NCBI GenBank assembly: GCA_900766125.1
Contig: CAAFUD010000034.1
Span: 1-7,030 of the forward strand
Direction of reading: 5' to 3'
Origin: an uncultured Veillonella sp.
Lineage (GTDB): Bacteria; Bacillota; Negativicutes; Veillonellales; Veillonellaceae
Length of the DNA stretch: 7,030 bases
The translations under genes and the position numbers were made by a program. This document shows positions 1 to 6,725 of this stretch, piece after piece. The first letter of the stretch is position 1, and each line of letters opens with the position of its first letter. Under the pieces are notes generated by a model. That model was given only the letters and a program-made list of their open reading frames with translations, made no database searches and was not told the origin of the DNA.

Positions 1-2893
1 CTTCATAGGTTTCATTCTTAGCGGTACCAGTTTGGCCTGTTACCGTTGCTAAGTTGTTATCGCCAGTCAATGTTTTAGCCACTACTTTTTCCGTAGAGCT
101 TGCTGCTGTTTGTGCATTAGCAATAGCCGTCTCCATTTGACCTTTACTTACAGCAGAATCGGCACCTGTACCGTCGGCAATTCCTTTAATTTCTTTACCG
201 CCCGCATTAATACCATTTGTTTTATCGATAGTAATACCACCAAGTGTTACTTTATCGAAGGATACGTTTTTCGCAGTACCAATCGTAATGTTGCGACCCG
301 TATTCGTAACAGCTACATTATCGCCATTAATGAAGTTTACAGTTTCTCCACCTGCTACAGCAGTATTATTGCTACCATTGGTAGATACATTCCATGTAGA
401 TGCCGTTTTAGCAAGGTCTTTAATATGAGTATCACCAGCTGTAGATAAATTAGATAAATCTTTATTAGCCGCATTTGCTGCTTGTGCCACAGCATCTTTT
501 AGTTTTTGTGTAGACGCTACAGATACATTAGCGCCACTAGCAGATGTACTAATTAAAGCATCACTACCACTTTCACCATTAATATTAAACTTGATACCAC
601 TAGCTGAGTTTAAAGCTTGACCTGTAGTAGAACCAGATTGAGCTGCTAATGTAATAGTATTTTTACCTAATTCACTAGTAGAATCAGCGACAGCCTTAAC
701 CGCTGCATCCATTTGGCTTTTATTAACCGCATCATTACCAGCTACAGCTTGGCTTACGCCAGAAATAACTTTATTTCCAGCATTAATACCTGTAGATGTT
801 ACAGATGGACCACCTGAAATTGTTAATCCATTAGTATTCAAAGTACTATTTCCAGTTTTGATACTTTTACCAGAAACCTCACCAGTTGTACCATTCAAAA
901 CGATCTGATTCGTACCAGAACCTACTGTTACAGCATCAGCTGTAAGCTGACTAGTTGTCCCAACAGTGATCGTTGTACCAGTTTGTGTCAATGCAATATT
1001 GTTACCATTTTGCAAAGTAACCTTAGCACCACCAGCAACCTTTTGAGCTGCTCCGGTATTAACCGCTAAATTCCATGCAGAACCTTCTTTAGCTTTATTA
1101 ATAGCAGTTGCTACATTTTGAGCCGTTGCCAACCCATCAGCACCAGATAGAGACGCCGTTCCTGAAGCATCACTTTGAATTGTACCTTTTGTAGTATTAA
1201 TAGTAACCGTATTACCAGTCATAGAGGTAGTAATATAAGAGCCACTAGCTCCCTTAACATTAAAATCTACATTACTATTGTTTAATGATTGACTAGAACG
1301 CGTACCACTATCCGCACCTAATGAAATAGTACGTTTTACAGCTGTTTCAGAATCAGTAATAGATTTTTTAGTAGCTGCATTTAAATCATAAGTAACCTGT
1401 CCATTGGTCCCTACTGTAGCTACTGTGGATGTGCCATTAGAAAAATTAAGTCCATCGGATAATTTAACACTATTAGCGGCACCACCATTAGCTTTGTAAG
1501 TAATTTTTTGATCCGCATTTGCTTGATTAATTGCTTCTGCTACATTTTTAGCATCAGCCATACCAACACTAGCAGCTGCAGTACCATTTGATACAGTAAT
1601 GTCTTTTTTAACACCTTTAATAGCTATACCTTGGCCCGCTGCAGTTGTTGTTATATATGTTGTATCACCAGTAACAGCTAACTTACTATTTGCTAAGTTA
1701 ACATCTCCACTGGAACTATTATCGCCAGTAACAGCTAAGTTAACACTCTTAAGTTGAGCTACATTAACAGCATCTGTATCCTTTGTACCAGCTGCAAGGC
1801 CAGTAATTTGACGTGTATTAGTACCATCGCCAATGGAAACAGCACCCCAAGTGCTAGTCAACGCATTTCCAGTTAACCCAGCATATTTATTTGTACGATT
1901 TGTATTAGCATCATATCCAGATACGCCAGATGCTGTATCTGCTTTAGAATATGTACCTAGCGCAACACCTCGTTGCACAGTAGCTTCCGAACTACCACCA
2001 ATCGCTATAGCATACTCTTGGTTTGCAACGGAATTCATCCCAATGGCAGTAGCATATGTAGCTGAAGCAGTACTTTGTGGGCCTAATGCTGTTGCAGATG
2101 CCCCTGTAGCCTTACTTGTTTTACCTAATGCTACAGCATTAAGTAAACTAGCTTCTGCGTCTTGCCCAATGGCAATTGTATCACCATTTTTCGCTTTTGC
2201 ATTTTTACCTAATGCAAGAGAATCTGCACCAGTGGCTTGCGATGATGTACCTATAGACACCGCATCACCACCACTTGCAACAGTATTCTTACCTATCGCT
2301 ACAGAAGTATCTCCACTAGATGTAGCGGACTCGCCTAATGCCACAGAACTAGTCCCACTAGATGCAGAGTTAAAACCTCCTGCATAGGAGTTAGCCCCTG
2401 TAGCTTTAGCATTAGCGCCAACAGCTACAGCTATTTGACCTGAGGCAGCTGCTCGTTCGCCTAATGCCATTCCATGAATTGCCGAGACATCAGCTTGATA
2501 ACCAATCGCAATTCCATAGTCCTGACTTGATTTTGCTTCACGCCCTACTGACACATTATATGAACCCTTAGCCCAAGCTCTAGTACCTAGTGCAAGTGCC
2601 GAATTTCCTTCTGCATACGATCCAGTACCTACTGCAACAGATGGGTTAACCACGCCACCAACGGTAGTACCCCATGCTTTGCTATCATAGCCAATCGCTA
2701 CTGACGCTTGTGAGCCCGTACCGTTTTCATTTATAGCTTGTACATTTGTAATGCTAACTGTTTGCATCGCTAAAGTAGCCAAAATACTCGCTACAATAAT
2801 TTTCTTTTTCCCTGTTGTATTTTTGGCAATTTCCGATACGACTACATAGCATTGTTTACTTTTAGACCAAATAACCTTAAAAATCTTATTCAT
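1..2893 (-). CDS. Trimeric autotransporter adhesin (YadA/Hia-like, type Vc), N-terminal part, C-terminus outside window
   Basis: This is a surface adhesin exported by the Sec system and displayed as a trimer across the outer membrane. The frame is open from the ATG at 2893 to the left edge, 964 codons without a stop, so the C-terminal beta-barrel anchor is not seen. In order: an extended signal peptide (residues 1-53); a YadA-type head of 14-residue SVAIG/ALG repeats (about 62-317); a neck around 350-383 containing RQITGLAAGTKDTDAVNVAQ; a stalk domain at about 463-510 (YKANGG then VKLSDGLNF and VTYDLN); a Trp-ring module from Trp607 with a neck near 707-735; a short likely coiled coil (about 790-830); and a second Trp-ring/neck module from Trp834 to about 930. 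The start is supported by an AAGGGGA ribosome binding site five bases upstream and by the ESPR beginning exactly there. The family call is very secure; ligand and full length cannot be judged. Confidence 0.95.
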   Translation of the reverse strand, partial: MNKIFKVIWSKSKQCYVVVSEIAKNTTGKKKIIVASILATLAMQTVSITNVQAINENGTGSQASVAIGYDSKAWGTTVGGVVNPSVAVGTGSYAEGNSALALGTRAWAKGSYNVSVGREAKSSQDYGIAIGYQADVSAIHGMALGERAAASGQIAVAVGANAKATGANSYAGGFNSASSGTSSVALGESATSSGDTSVAIGKNTVASGGDAVSIGTSSQATGADSLALGKNAKAKNGDTIAIGQDAEASLLNAVALGKTSKATGASATALGPQSTASATYATAIGMNSVANQEYAIAIGGSSEATVQRGVALGTYSKADTASGVSGYDANTNRTNKYAGLTGNALTSTWGAVSIGDGTNTRQITGLAAGTKDTDAVNVAQLKSVNLAVTGDNSSSGDVNLANSKLAVTGDTTYITTTAAGQGIAIKGVKKDITVSNGTAAASVGMADAKNVAEAINQANADQKITYKANGGAANSVKLSDGLNFSNGTSTVATVGTNGQVTYDLNAATKKSITDSETAVKRTISLGADSGTRSSQSLNNSNVDFNVKGASGSYITTSMTGNTVTINTTKGTIQSDASGTASLSGADGLATAQNVATAINKAKEGSAWNLAVNTGAAQKVAGGAKVTLQNGNNIALTQTGTTITVGTTSQLTADAVTVGSGTNQIVLNGTTGEVSGKSIKTGNSTLNTNGLTISGGPSVTSTGINAGNKVISGVSQAVAGNDAVNKSQMDAAVKAVADSTSELGKNTITLAAQSGSTTGQALNSASGIKFNINGESGSDALISTSASGANVSVASTQKLKDAVAQAANAANKDLSNLSTAGDTHIKDLAKTASTWNVSTNGSNNTAVAGGETVNFINGDNVAVTNTGRNITIGTAKNVSFDKVTLGGITIDKTNGINAGGKEIKGIADGTGADSAVSKGQMETAIANAQTAASSTEKVVAKTLTGDNNLATVTGQTGTAKNETYE
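104..397 (-). other. Adhesin stalk module 2: second Trp-ring and neck
   Basis: Residues about 833-930 repeat the plan of module 1: WNVSTNG, then AGGETVNFINGDNVAVTNTG and ITIG, then GITIDKTNGINAGGK and a neck (IKGIADGTGADSAVSKGQM). It is shorter than module 1 because the segment between ring and neck is reduced. Another domain starts after it (about residue 931 onward) and continues past the left edge. Confidence 0.7.
689..1078 (-). other. Adhesin stalk module 1: Trp-ring, beta segment and neck
   Basis: Residues about 606-735 start with WNLAVNTG, continue through AGGAKVTLQNGNNIALTQTG and ITVG, and end in a neck (VISGVSQAVAGNDAVNKSQM). The layout is that of the Trp-ring and GIN/neck modules of Hia- and BpaA-type adhesin stalks. 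The same order recurs 227 residues later in module 2, so the stalk grew by duplication of this block. Domain boundaries are approximate. Confidence 0.7.
1745..1846 (-). other. Neck segment joining adhesin head to stalk
   Basis: Residues about 350-383 contain a last AVSIGDG strand, followed by RQITGLAAGTKDTDAVNVAQ and LK. This is the classic trimeric autotransporter neck, which narrows the head trimer into the coiled-coil or stalk diameter. Two more divergent necks with the pattern (I/V)xGhxxGxxxxDAVxKxQM occur near residues 707-735 and 900-928. The call rests on recognising the family motif by eye. Confidence 0.8.
1942..2710 (-). repeat. YadA-type head: 14-residue (42-bp) repeats coding for a beta-roll
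   Basis: The head is built from repeats of the type SVAIGxxAxAxGxx. By my residue count the motif glycines fall at 68 and 89, then at every fourteenth residue from 89 through 313 (103, 117, 131 and so on), giving 17 glycines in perfect register. In known YadA heads each such repeat forms one turn of a left-handed parallel beta-roll. The DNA repeats are degenerate: the protein motif is conserved but codons differ, so these are old repeats rather than recent slippage products. A 7-residue insertion (around TTVGGVV) separates the first repeat from the rest. Confidence 0.88.
2735..2893 (-). other. Extended signal peptide region (ESPR) plus Sec signal peptide of the adhesin
   Basis: Residues 1-21 read MNKIFKVIWS, then KSKQCYVVVSE, a close match to the ESPR seen on large type V secreted proteins (MNKxxKVIW...VVSE). 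A basic stretch (KNTTGKKK, about residues 25-31) follows, then a hydrophobic core (IIVASILATLAM), with probable signal peptidase I cleavage after VQA at residue 53. In other bacteria the ESPR slows inner-membrane translocation. Its presence fixes the start codon and implies a diderm cell. The cleavage site is inferred by eye. Confidence 0.9.
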
Positions 2894-2898
2894 GCTGT

Positions 2899-2905
2899 TC
2901 CCCTT
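2899..2905 (-). promoter_or_regulatory. Ribosome binding site of the adhesin gene
   Basis: AAGGGGA on the minus strand ends five bases before the ATG at 2893. It is a good Shine-Dalgarno match at normal spacing, and it decides the start together with the ESPR. Confidence 0.8.
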
Positions 2906-3015
2906 AAATATTTAACACTCTGGATACATAATATAGTATCTCATTATTTTTTGTTTTTATATTTACATACATTTCCATATAAAAACATTGTTACATTTTA
3001 AAAGTAATCTTCATC

Positions 3016-3045
3016 ATTTTATCATGTTTTACATTTCCTTCTCAA
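3016..3045 (-). promoter_or_regulatory. Candidate sigma-70-type promoter for the adhesin gene
   Basis: On the minus strand TTGAGA (3045-3040) and TAAAAT (3021-3016) each match the consensus hexamers at five of six positions. They are 18 bases apart, and TG lies one base upstream of the -10 (an extended -10). Transcription would start near 3009, leaving a leader of about 115 bases before the ATG. In DNA this AT-rich, chance matches are common, so this is a candidate only. A weaker TATATT at 2935-2930 lies nearer the gene but has no recognisable -35. Confidence 0.45.
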
Positions 3046-3343
3046 CAAAAATATTACCAATATGAAAGTTTTTATACATCCATAACATTTGTTGCTATCC
3101 AGTAAGATTTTATAAATACTACGATATATGAATTTCACAAACACACATAGATGTATATTTATTCCTTTTATTTTGATTTTATATTTTCTTTAATTCTCAT
3201 TATTATTTTATTTTAGATTAATTTGTTTTATAATTAATTCATCATGCCGTATATTTTTAGTTTTTTTTCATTTTTTCGAAATCTTTAGGAATTACTTTTA
3301 TTGTATAAGTTATTTTTTTTATATTTCCCTTATGTATACAAAT

Positions 3344-3380
3344 AAAAAAGAGATATCTCATACTTCATGAGACATCTCTT
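3344..3380 (-). terminator. Intrinsic terminator of the thi operon
   Basis: The arms AGAGATATCTCA (3349-3360) and TGAGACATCTCT (3368-3379) are inverted repeats; with one extra A:T pair at each end the stem is about 14 bp with a 5-base loop. In minus-strand RNA the single imperfect position becomes a G-U wobble, while in plus-strand RNA it is an A-C mismatch. The T run follows the stem only on the minus strand (TTTTTT from 3349 down to 3344). Both facts give it minus orientation, downstream of thiE. Confidence 0.85.
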
Positions 3381-3546
3381 AAATAGATAAAATCGAATAA
3401 CAATACATAAAATAGAATTAAAATAACAATCTCAATAATAAAGAATAATTACTGTGCTCAAAATTCTTCATTCCCTATTAAAGTAGAAAGTAACCTCATC
3501 TTATTACTACTTTTCATATTTTCAGAATTAAGTTTTTTAATATAAA

Positions 3547-4203
3547 TCACCTAACCCTACAATACCCGGTCATGAGATTATAAACAGTACTTTGTAAATC
3601 AGTAGAATCTGTTATTTCCGATACAGCACAGATAAAATCTGGATGTGCCTTCCAAACACCTTCGACATTTGCAGTTTTAATGCCTCCAATTGCTACAATA
3701 GGGAATTTACTAAATTGTTTAGCCCACTGTACATAAGAAATCCCCACAGGCTGTGCATTAGGCTTTGTTTGGGTCGAGAAAACAGGTCCTACCCCAATAT
3801 AATCGATTATATTCTGATACCGATTAGCACATTTCAAATCATTGATACTATGCGTAGACCATCCAATTAGCATATCTGGCCCCACAATTCGCCGCACTGT
3901 ATTAGGCGGTAAATCATCTTGCCCAATATGAATACCATCTGCATGGACTGCCAAGGCAAGATCTACATAATCATCAATAATTAATACTGCATGATAAGCT
4001 GATGTTAACTGTCTAAGTATCATAGCCTCTTGATAGCGCAATATAGGTGTTTTATATTTCTCACGATATTGAATAATTCGAATGCCCGCACTAAGCATAT
4101 CTTGCACCAAGGGAACTACATCTCGATTCCCACCAGTAATCCCATAGATAGGGCATGTATCTAATACTTTAGTTAGTTTCTCTCTTCGGCTTGAAGCTTT
4201 CAT
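3547..4203 (-). CDS. thiE: Thiamine phosphate synthase ThiE
   Basis: ThiE joins HMP pyrophosphate to thiazole phosphate, releasing pyrophosphate and giving thiamine phosphate in the cytoplasm. The 218-residue protein is of normal length and carries the family landmarks of the TIM barrel in order: QYREK (45-49), the Mg/pyrophosphate segment LIIDDYVDLAL (74-84), GIHIGQDD (90-97), the GWSTHS turn (114-119), DYIGVGPVFSTQTK (134-147) and VAIGGI (170-175). The second segment has Asp77 where many members have Asn (VND or IND). It is the last gene of the operon, starting one base after the thiF stop. No strong ribosome binding site lies close to the ATG (AAAGG is about 12 bases away), so translation is probably coupled to thiF. 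A TenI-type homologue is less likely because the catalytic motifs are kept. Confidence 0.95.
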   Translation of the reverse strand: MKASSRREKLTKVLDTCPIYGITGGNRDVVPLVQDMLSAGIRIIQYREKYKTPILRYQEAMILRQLTSAYHAVLIIDDYVDLALAVHADGIHIGQDDLPPNTVRRIVGPDMLIGWSTHSINDLKCANRYQNIIDYIGVGPVFSTQTKPNAQPVGISYVQWAKQFSKFPIVAIGGIKTANVEGVWKAHPDFICAVSEITDSTDLQSTVYNLMTGYCRVR

Positions 4204-4204
4204 C

Positions 4205-4846
4205 TTAATCTTTACCTTTATCTAATACTATGGATAATGCTACATCAGCTTGTTTAGCCGCTGCAATAGATACACGAGGGGCATACGGACAAGCATCAAC
4301 AATATCTGATGTTTCATCACCAATTACATATATATCAGTTCCGATTTTCTTGGTAATCAAGTCATCTGACTTACCAATTCCTGCTAATCCAGAAACCATA
4401 ATTTTAGGTTTTACCATAGATAAAGTTCCTTCTACAAACATAGATTTTGCATCTGCAGAATCAAAGGCTTCTATCAATATATCTGCTGCGTCATAAATGA
4501 CAGGTATGCTGTCTTTTGTTAAAACCTCTCGATAGGTTACCACCGTAATATTAGGGTTTATCTCTGTAAGGATATCTTGTAAGGCATCAACTTTAAACTG
4601 TCCCACATGGTGAGGAAAATAATATTGACGATTCAAGTTACTCATTTCTACTCTATCATAATCGGCAATGATAAAGTGACGTATACCACTACGGGCCAAA
4701 TTAACAGCACAATTAGAACCTAAGCCTCCTGCCCCTAATATTCCGACCACTACGTTCTGTAATTTTGCCAATTCAGGTTCAGTATAAAACCTTGCTATGG
4801 CCTGTTCAAAATCATTGGTCTGATGAGTAATATTCATCCCTCTCAT
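4205..4846 (-). CDS. thiF: ThiS adenylyltransferase ThiF, short zinc-less family 2 form
   Basis: ThiF activates the C-terminus of ThiS with ATP so that it can receive sulfur as a thiocarboxylate. It is an E1-like Rossmann protein: numbered from the ATG at 4846, the nucleotide loop GILGAGGLGS lies at 35-44, ADYDRVEMSNLNRQ at 61-74, the Lys of VGQFKVDALQ near 85, and EAFDSADAK (126-134) where E. coli ThiF has its metal-binding DN motif. At 213 residues it is shorter than E. coli ThiF or MoeB (about 250) and lacks the paired CxxC zinc motifs. This fits the ThiF family 2 seen with ThiH in anaerobes. A single Cys186 sits before APRVSIAAA. The ATG overlaps the thiH stop (ATGA), the usual sign of coupling. 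A TTG at 4858 and an ATG at 4837 in frame are alternative starts. Confidence 0.92.
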   Translation of the reverse strand: MRGMNITHQTNDFEQAIARFYTEPELAKLQNVVVGILGAGGLGSNCAVNLARSGIRHFIIADYDRVEMSNLNRQYYFPHHVGQFKVDALQDILTEINPNITVVTYREVLTKDSIPVIYDAADILIEAFDSADAKSMFVEGTLSMVKPKIMVSGLAGIGKSDDLITKKIGTDIYVIGDETSDIVDACPYAPRVSIAAAKQADVALSIVLDKGKD

Positions 4847-5943
4847 AACAGTTGCCAATCTTTAAATACTGGTTGATATCCCGTATGTTCTAGCATAGCG
4901 ACCATGTCATGTACACTACGGTTATCGCTAATGGTAAATTGACTAGAATCATCTTGTTTAGTATGACCACCTACCGAAGTAGTTACCCCAGCAGATACTT
5001 TTGTAATCCCCAATGGAACAAGATGATCGCGCATAGTTCTACTTTCACGAGAGGATAACGTAATCCCCACTCTTGGGAATAATAATCGCAAAACTAAAAT
5101 ATATTGTACTAGCGAAACATCATCTACAGGATGTTCTGGTGAATACCCAACTGCACAAGGTCGAATTCGAGGCACCGAGACAGAGAGCTCTACATCTGGA
5201 TATGACTGCATTAAATATTGTAAGTGTAATATTGTTTTATATGCCTCTCTGTGCCATTCATCTAGGCCCATTAAAGCACCAATATTAACAACTCTAAATC
5301 CAGCACGACATGCCAATTCAGGTGTATCAATGCGTTTAGTATAGTCACTCTTAGGTCCAAAAGGATGTAGTTTCTTGTATAACGTTGGATTATATGTTTC
5401 TTGGAACATAGTCATGCCATCAGCACCAGCCTGTACTAGCGATCGATACTCTTCTAATGTAAGGGAGTATACCTCTATGCTTACACTACTAAATAGTTTT
5501 ACAAGCCGTTCCACCGCCGATTGTATATATGAAGGTGGGCTACATGTTTTCGATTCACCAGTTAATACCAATACTTGTTCCAATCCTGATTTTGCAATGG
5601 CTTGCGCCTCTCTCTCAATATCGTCCATAGTCAATTTCTCTCGAACAATCGAACTATGATGACTATACCCACAATAGACGCAACCGTTATCACAGTAATT
5701 AGAAATATACATAGGGGTAAACAATTGCATAGTATATCCAAATTGTTGTACAGTTCGTTCATGCGCTAACTGTGCCATGGTCTCTAAATGAGGTGTAGCC
5801 GTGGGCGATAATAATACTAATGTATCATGTATATCCAAGCTTGATTTTAAAAGCGTAGATACCACTTGCTCATCAGTTACATTTGCAAGTGTCTGCGCTA
5901 TATCTTCATCTGAAAGTGTTGAAAGTACATCTACAAATGACAT
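4843..5943 (-). CDS. thiH: 2-iminoacetate synthase ThiH (radical SAM tyrosine lyase)
   Basis: ThiH uses S-adenosylmethionine and a [4Fe-4S] cluster to cleave tyrosine into p-cresol and dehydroglycine, the glycine-derived unit of the thiazole. The cluster motif is CDNGCVYC (Cys84, Cys88, Cys91 from the ATG at 5943). The SVSVPRIRPCAVGY segment, the barrel sequence and the length of 366 residues are typical of ThiH. The enzyme is oxygen-sensitive; aerobes often use the oxidase ThiO instead, so its presence fits an anaerobe. I chose the ATG at 5943 because GGTGA (5953-5949) sits five bases upstream. An in-frame GTG at 5952 would add three residues but would directly abut its only ribosome binding sequence. 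The gene starts about ten bases after the thiG stop, and its own stop overlaps thiF. Confidence 0.95.
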   Translation of the reverse strand: MSFVDVLSTLSDEDIAQTLANVTDEQVVSTLLKSSLDIHDTLVLLSPTATPHLETMAQLAHERTVQQFGYTMQLFTPMYISNYCDNGCVYCGYSHHSSIVREKLTMDDIEREAQAIAKSGLEQVLVLTGESKTCSPPSYIQSAVERLVKLFSSVSIEVYSLTLEEYRSLVQAGADGMTMFQETYNPTLYKKLHPFGPKSDYTKRIDTPELACRAGFRVVNIGALMGLDEWHREAYKTILHLQYLMQSYPDVELSVSVPRIRPCAVGYSPEHPVDDVSLVQYILVLRLLFPRVGITLSSRESRTMRDHLVPLGITKVSAGVTTSVGGHTKQDDSSQFTISDNRSVHDMVAMLEHTGYQPVFKDWQLL

Positions 5944-5953
5944 TGCTCTCACC

Positions 5954-6724
5954 CTACTTTCGTAAAAATCCAGTTAATGGTGAAGAAGCACTCCCAGTGG
6001 TTTTCTTTGGGGCACATTTTGCAAGATACGCCTTTCGTCCAGCTTGTACAGCATGATAAAAAGCCTCAGCCATTCCTACTGGATTAGGGCTCGTAGCAAT
6101 AGCCGTATTCACTAACACCGCACTGGCCCCCATTTCCATAGCAATAGTTGCATCAGAAGGACGACCAATCCCAGCATCTACAATGATAGGTACCTGTAAG
6201 GAATCAATGAGAATTTCAATGAGACCTTTTGCCTCAAGACCTCTATTACTACCAATAGGAGATGCTAATGGCATAACACATCCAGCACCGGAATCAACTA
6301 AACGTTTAGCATCCATCAAATTAGGGCTCATATAAGGAAATACGATAAAACCTTCTTTTGCTAATACTTCTGTAGCCTTAATAGTTTCCATATTATCAGG
6401 CATCAAGTAACGCTGATCTTGAATAACTTCAATTTTAATTAAGTTCCCACACCCTAGCTCTCGGGCCATTCGAGCAATACGTATCGCTTCCTCTGCAGTT
6501 CTAGCACCAGATGTATTGGGTAATAAGTGCATCGTATGAGGGATATAATTTAAAATATCCCCCTCTGACTGTGCTGTACCGGCTCGTCTTAATGCAACGG
6601 TTACAATATCTGCCCGAGAAGCCTCTAACGCCTCTTTCATCAACGAATAGGATGCAAATTTACCTGTTCCCACTAACAACCGACTTGAAAAGTTAGTATT
6701 ACCAACTGTAAATGTATCTGACAT
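5954..6724 (-). CDS. thiG: Thiazole synthase ThiG
   Basis: ThiG condenses 1-deoxy-D-xylulose 5-phosphate, dehydroglycine and the sulfur of ThiS thiocarboxylate into the thiazole phosphate. It is 256 residues long, normal for the family, and a TIM barrel. Visible landmarks are the N-terminal SRLLVGTGKF (14-23), the tract NLIKIEVI with Lys97 as the expected Schiff-base lysine, FPYMSPN, VMPLASPIGSNRG (150-162), the phosphate-binding VDAGIGRPSDA (182-192), VLVNTAIA (203-210) and a C-terminal ASSPLTG. The start is one base after the thiS stop; its strong AGGAGG ribosome binding site lies inside thiS. The pairing with ThiS matches the known ThiG-ThiS complex. No key residue appears to be missing. 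Confidence 0.97.
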   Translation of the reverse strand: MSDTFTVGNTNFSSRLLVGTGKFASYSLMKEALEASRADIVTVALRRAGTAQSEGDILNYIPHTMHLLPNTSGARTAEEAIRIARMARELGCGNLIKIEVIQDQRYLMPDNMETIKATEVLAKEGFIVFPYMSPNLMDAKRLVDSGAGCVMPLASPIGSNRGLEAKGLIEILIDSLQVPIIVDAGIGRPSDATIAMEMGASAVLVNTAIATSPNPVGMAEAFYHAVQAGRKAYLAKCAPKKTTGSASSPLTGFLRK

Positions 6725-6725
6725 A

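Larger units (their letters stand above)
2894..3546. other. AT-rich intergenic region between thiE and the adhesin gene
   Basis: About 650 bases hold no credible gene on either strand. Read on the minus strand they contain a 165-base tail after thiE, the operon terminator (3380-3344), about 300 bases of extremely AT-rich DNA with long A or T runs (for example 3261-3268 and 3313-3320), the candidate adhesin promoter and the adhesin ribosome binding site. The A-tracts may curve the DNA or act as UP-type elements, which is inference. No tRNA, riboswitch or mobile-element end was recognised. Confidence 0.75.

Noticed and set aside
110..448. Plus-strand open frame of 112 codons inside the adhesin region
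   Set aside because: It lies opposite the continuous adhesin frame, has a Cys/Ser/Thr/Ile-rich composition typical of antisense shadows, and matches no family I recognise.
1833..2387. Plus-strand open frame of 184 codons rich in Ala, Pro and Val
   Set aside because: It is the antisense of the 14-residue head repeats; the periodic pattern comes from the real gene on the other strand.
3160..3240. Fur-box-like AATAATGAGAATTA on the minus strand
   Set aside because: Only part of the consensus matches, in DNA so AT-rich that such matches are expected by chance, and it is not placed over the likely promoter.
3241..3343. Homopolymer T runs as a phase-variation switch for the adhesin
   Set aside because: They lie about 200 bases or more upstream of the likely promoter, outside the coding frame and outside any -35/-10 spacer, so length change would have no obvious effect.
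3480..3513. Hairpin AAAGTAG/CTACTTT as a possible second terminator after thiE
   Set aside because: The stem is only seven AT-rich pairs with a 20-base loop and no clean T run directly after it; the hairpin at 3344-3380 is far better.
5073..5659. Plus-strand open frames opposite thiH
   Set aside because: They overlap a full-length, motif-complete thiH and show no family features of their own.
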